Part shown: positions 63,722-64,000 of the stretch, one piece after another
How the letters are laid out: the number at the start of each line of letters is the position of its first letter
How positions within the stretch are numbered: position 1 is the first letter of the stretch
Assembly (NCBI RefSeq): GCF_045679555.1
Contig: NC_092122.1
Span: 13,071,043-13,135,042, forward strand
Source of the DNA: Salvelinus alpinus
Lineage: Eukaryota > Chordata > Actinopteri > Salmoniformes > Salmonidae
DNA length: 64,000 nucleotides
Direction: 5' to 3'
The notes under the pieces: model-generated
Databases searched by the model: none
Seen by the model: the letters and a program-made list of their open reading frames with translations, nothing else
Told to the model about the DNA's origin: nothing
Program-made: the position numbers and the translations under genes

Positions 63722-64000
63722 AAAAAAAAATGTACCTTTATTTAACCAGGTAGGCCAGTTGAGAACAAGATCTCATTTACAACTGCGTCCTGGCCAAGAT
63801 AAAGCAAAGCAGTGCGACAAAAAAAAAAACTACAGAGTTACACATGGGATAAACAAACGTACAGTCAATTACACAATAGAAAAATCTATGTACAGTGTGT
63901 GCAAATGTAGTAAGATTAGGGAGGTAAGGCAATAAATAGGCCATAGTGGTGAAATAATTACAATTTAGCATTAACACTGGAGTGATAGATGTGCAGATGA
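63722..64000 (-). mobile_element. LINE 3' tail, antisense, cut by the window edge
   Basis: Reverse complement of the 3' end of the LINE at 11,990-19,009 (ccaggtaggccagttgagaa, tggccaagataaagca). It is closely similar to the fragment at 11,060-11,510 and probably continues beyond 64,000. Confidence 0.85.

Overview
This window is vertebrate nuclear DNA, almost certainly from a salmonid fish (Oncorhynchus/Salmo type). Three things point that way: Lys-tRNA-type SINEs, several Tc1/mariner families and recent non-LTR retrotransposons with tails typical of salmonids; GT-AG split genes; and the gene order RAD51AP1 - DYRK4 - GALNT8, which matches human 12p13. All host genes found are on the + strand. 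Exon boundaries were placed by hand from splice signals, reading-frame continuity and recalled protein families; no search was run.

Layout. 1-24,250 is a transposon graveyard with no host gene that I can see: antisense LINE fragments, a SINE, a palindromic MITE, Tc1 remnants, a near-complete LINE (11,990-19,009) with a Tc1 element in its leader, and a three-level nest (hAT-like element containing Tc1 containing a LINE, 19,300-23,641) with target-site duplications at each level. 24,615-27,416 is rad51ap1 (nine coding exons, 321 aa). 33,403-39,347 is dyrk4 (fifteen coding exons, 681 aa), with possible alternative 5' exons and a decayed duplicate exon near 29 kb. 42,769-51,450 is a galnt8-like glycosyltransferase copy that looks dead: frameshifts, stops, lost exons, two LTR insertions, a hAT insertion and a 3.5-kb LINE. 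51.5-61.9 kb is again mobile DNA (Tc1, Ty3/gypsy pol and gag relics, a ZBED-type hAT carrying an LTR, and two copies of a TTAA-flanked repeat). At 62,089 an intact first exon of a second galnt8 paralogue begins, and that gene would continue past the right edge.

How the genes relate. rad51ap1 (homologous-recombination cofactor), dyrk4 (dual-specificity kinase) and galnt8 (Golgi mucin-type O-glycosylation) are neighbours by conserved synteny, not a functional unit. The most interesting material is in how mobile elements meet genes and each other. Examples are an open 894-codon transposase/reverse-transcriptase fusion, a 2A-type motif in a LINE, an LTR family whose hairpin keeps pairing through compensatory changes, an LTR inserted on a splice donor, and two copies of a repeat that share flanks but carry different cores.
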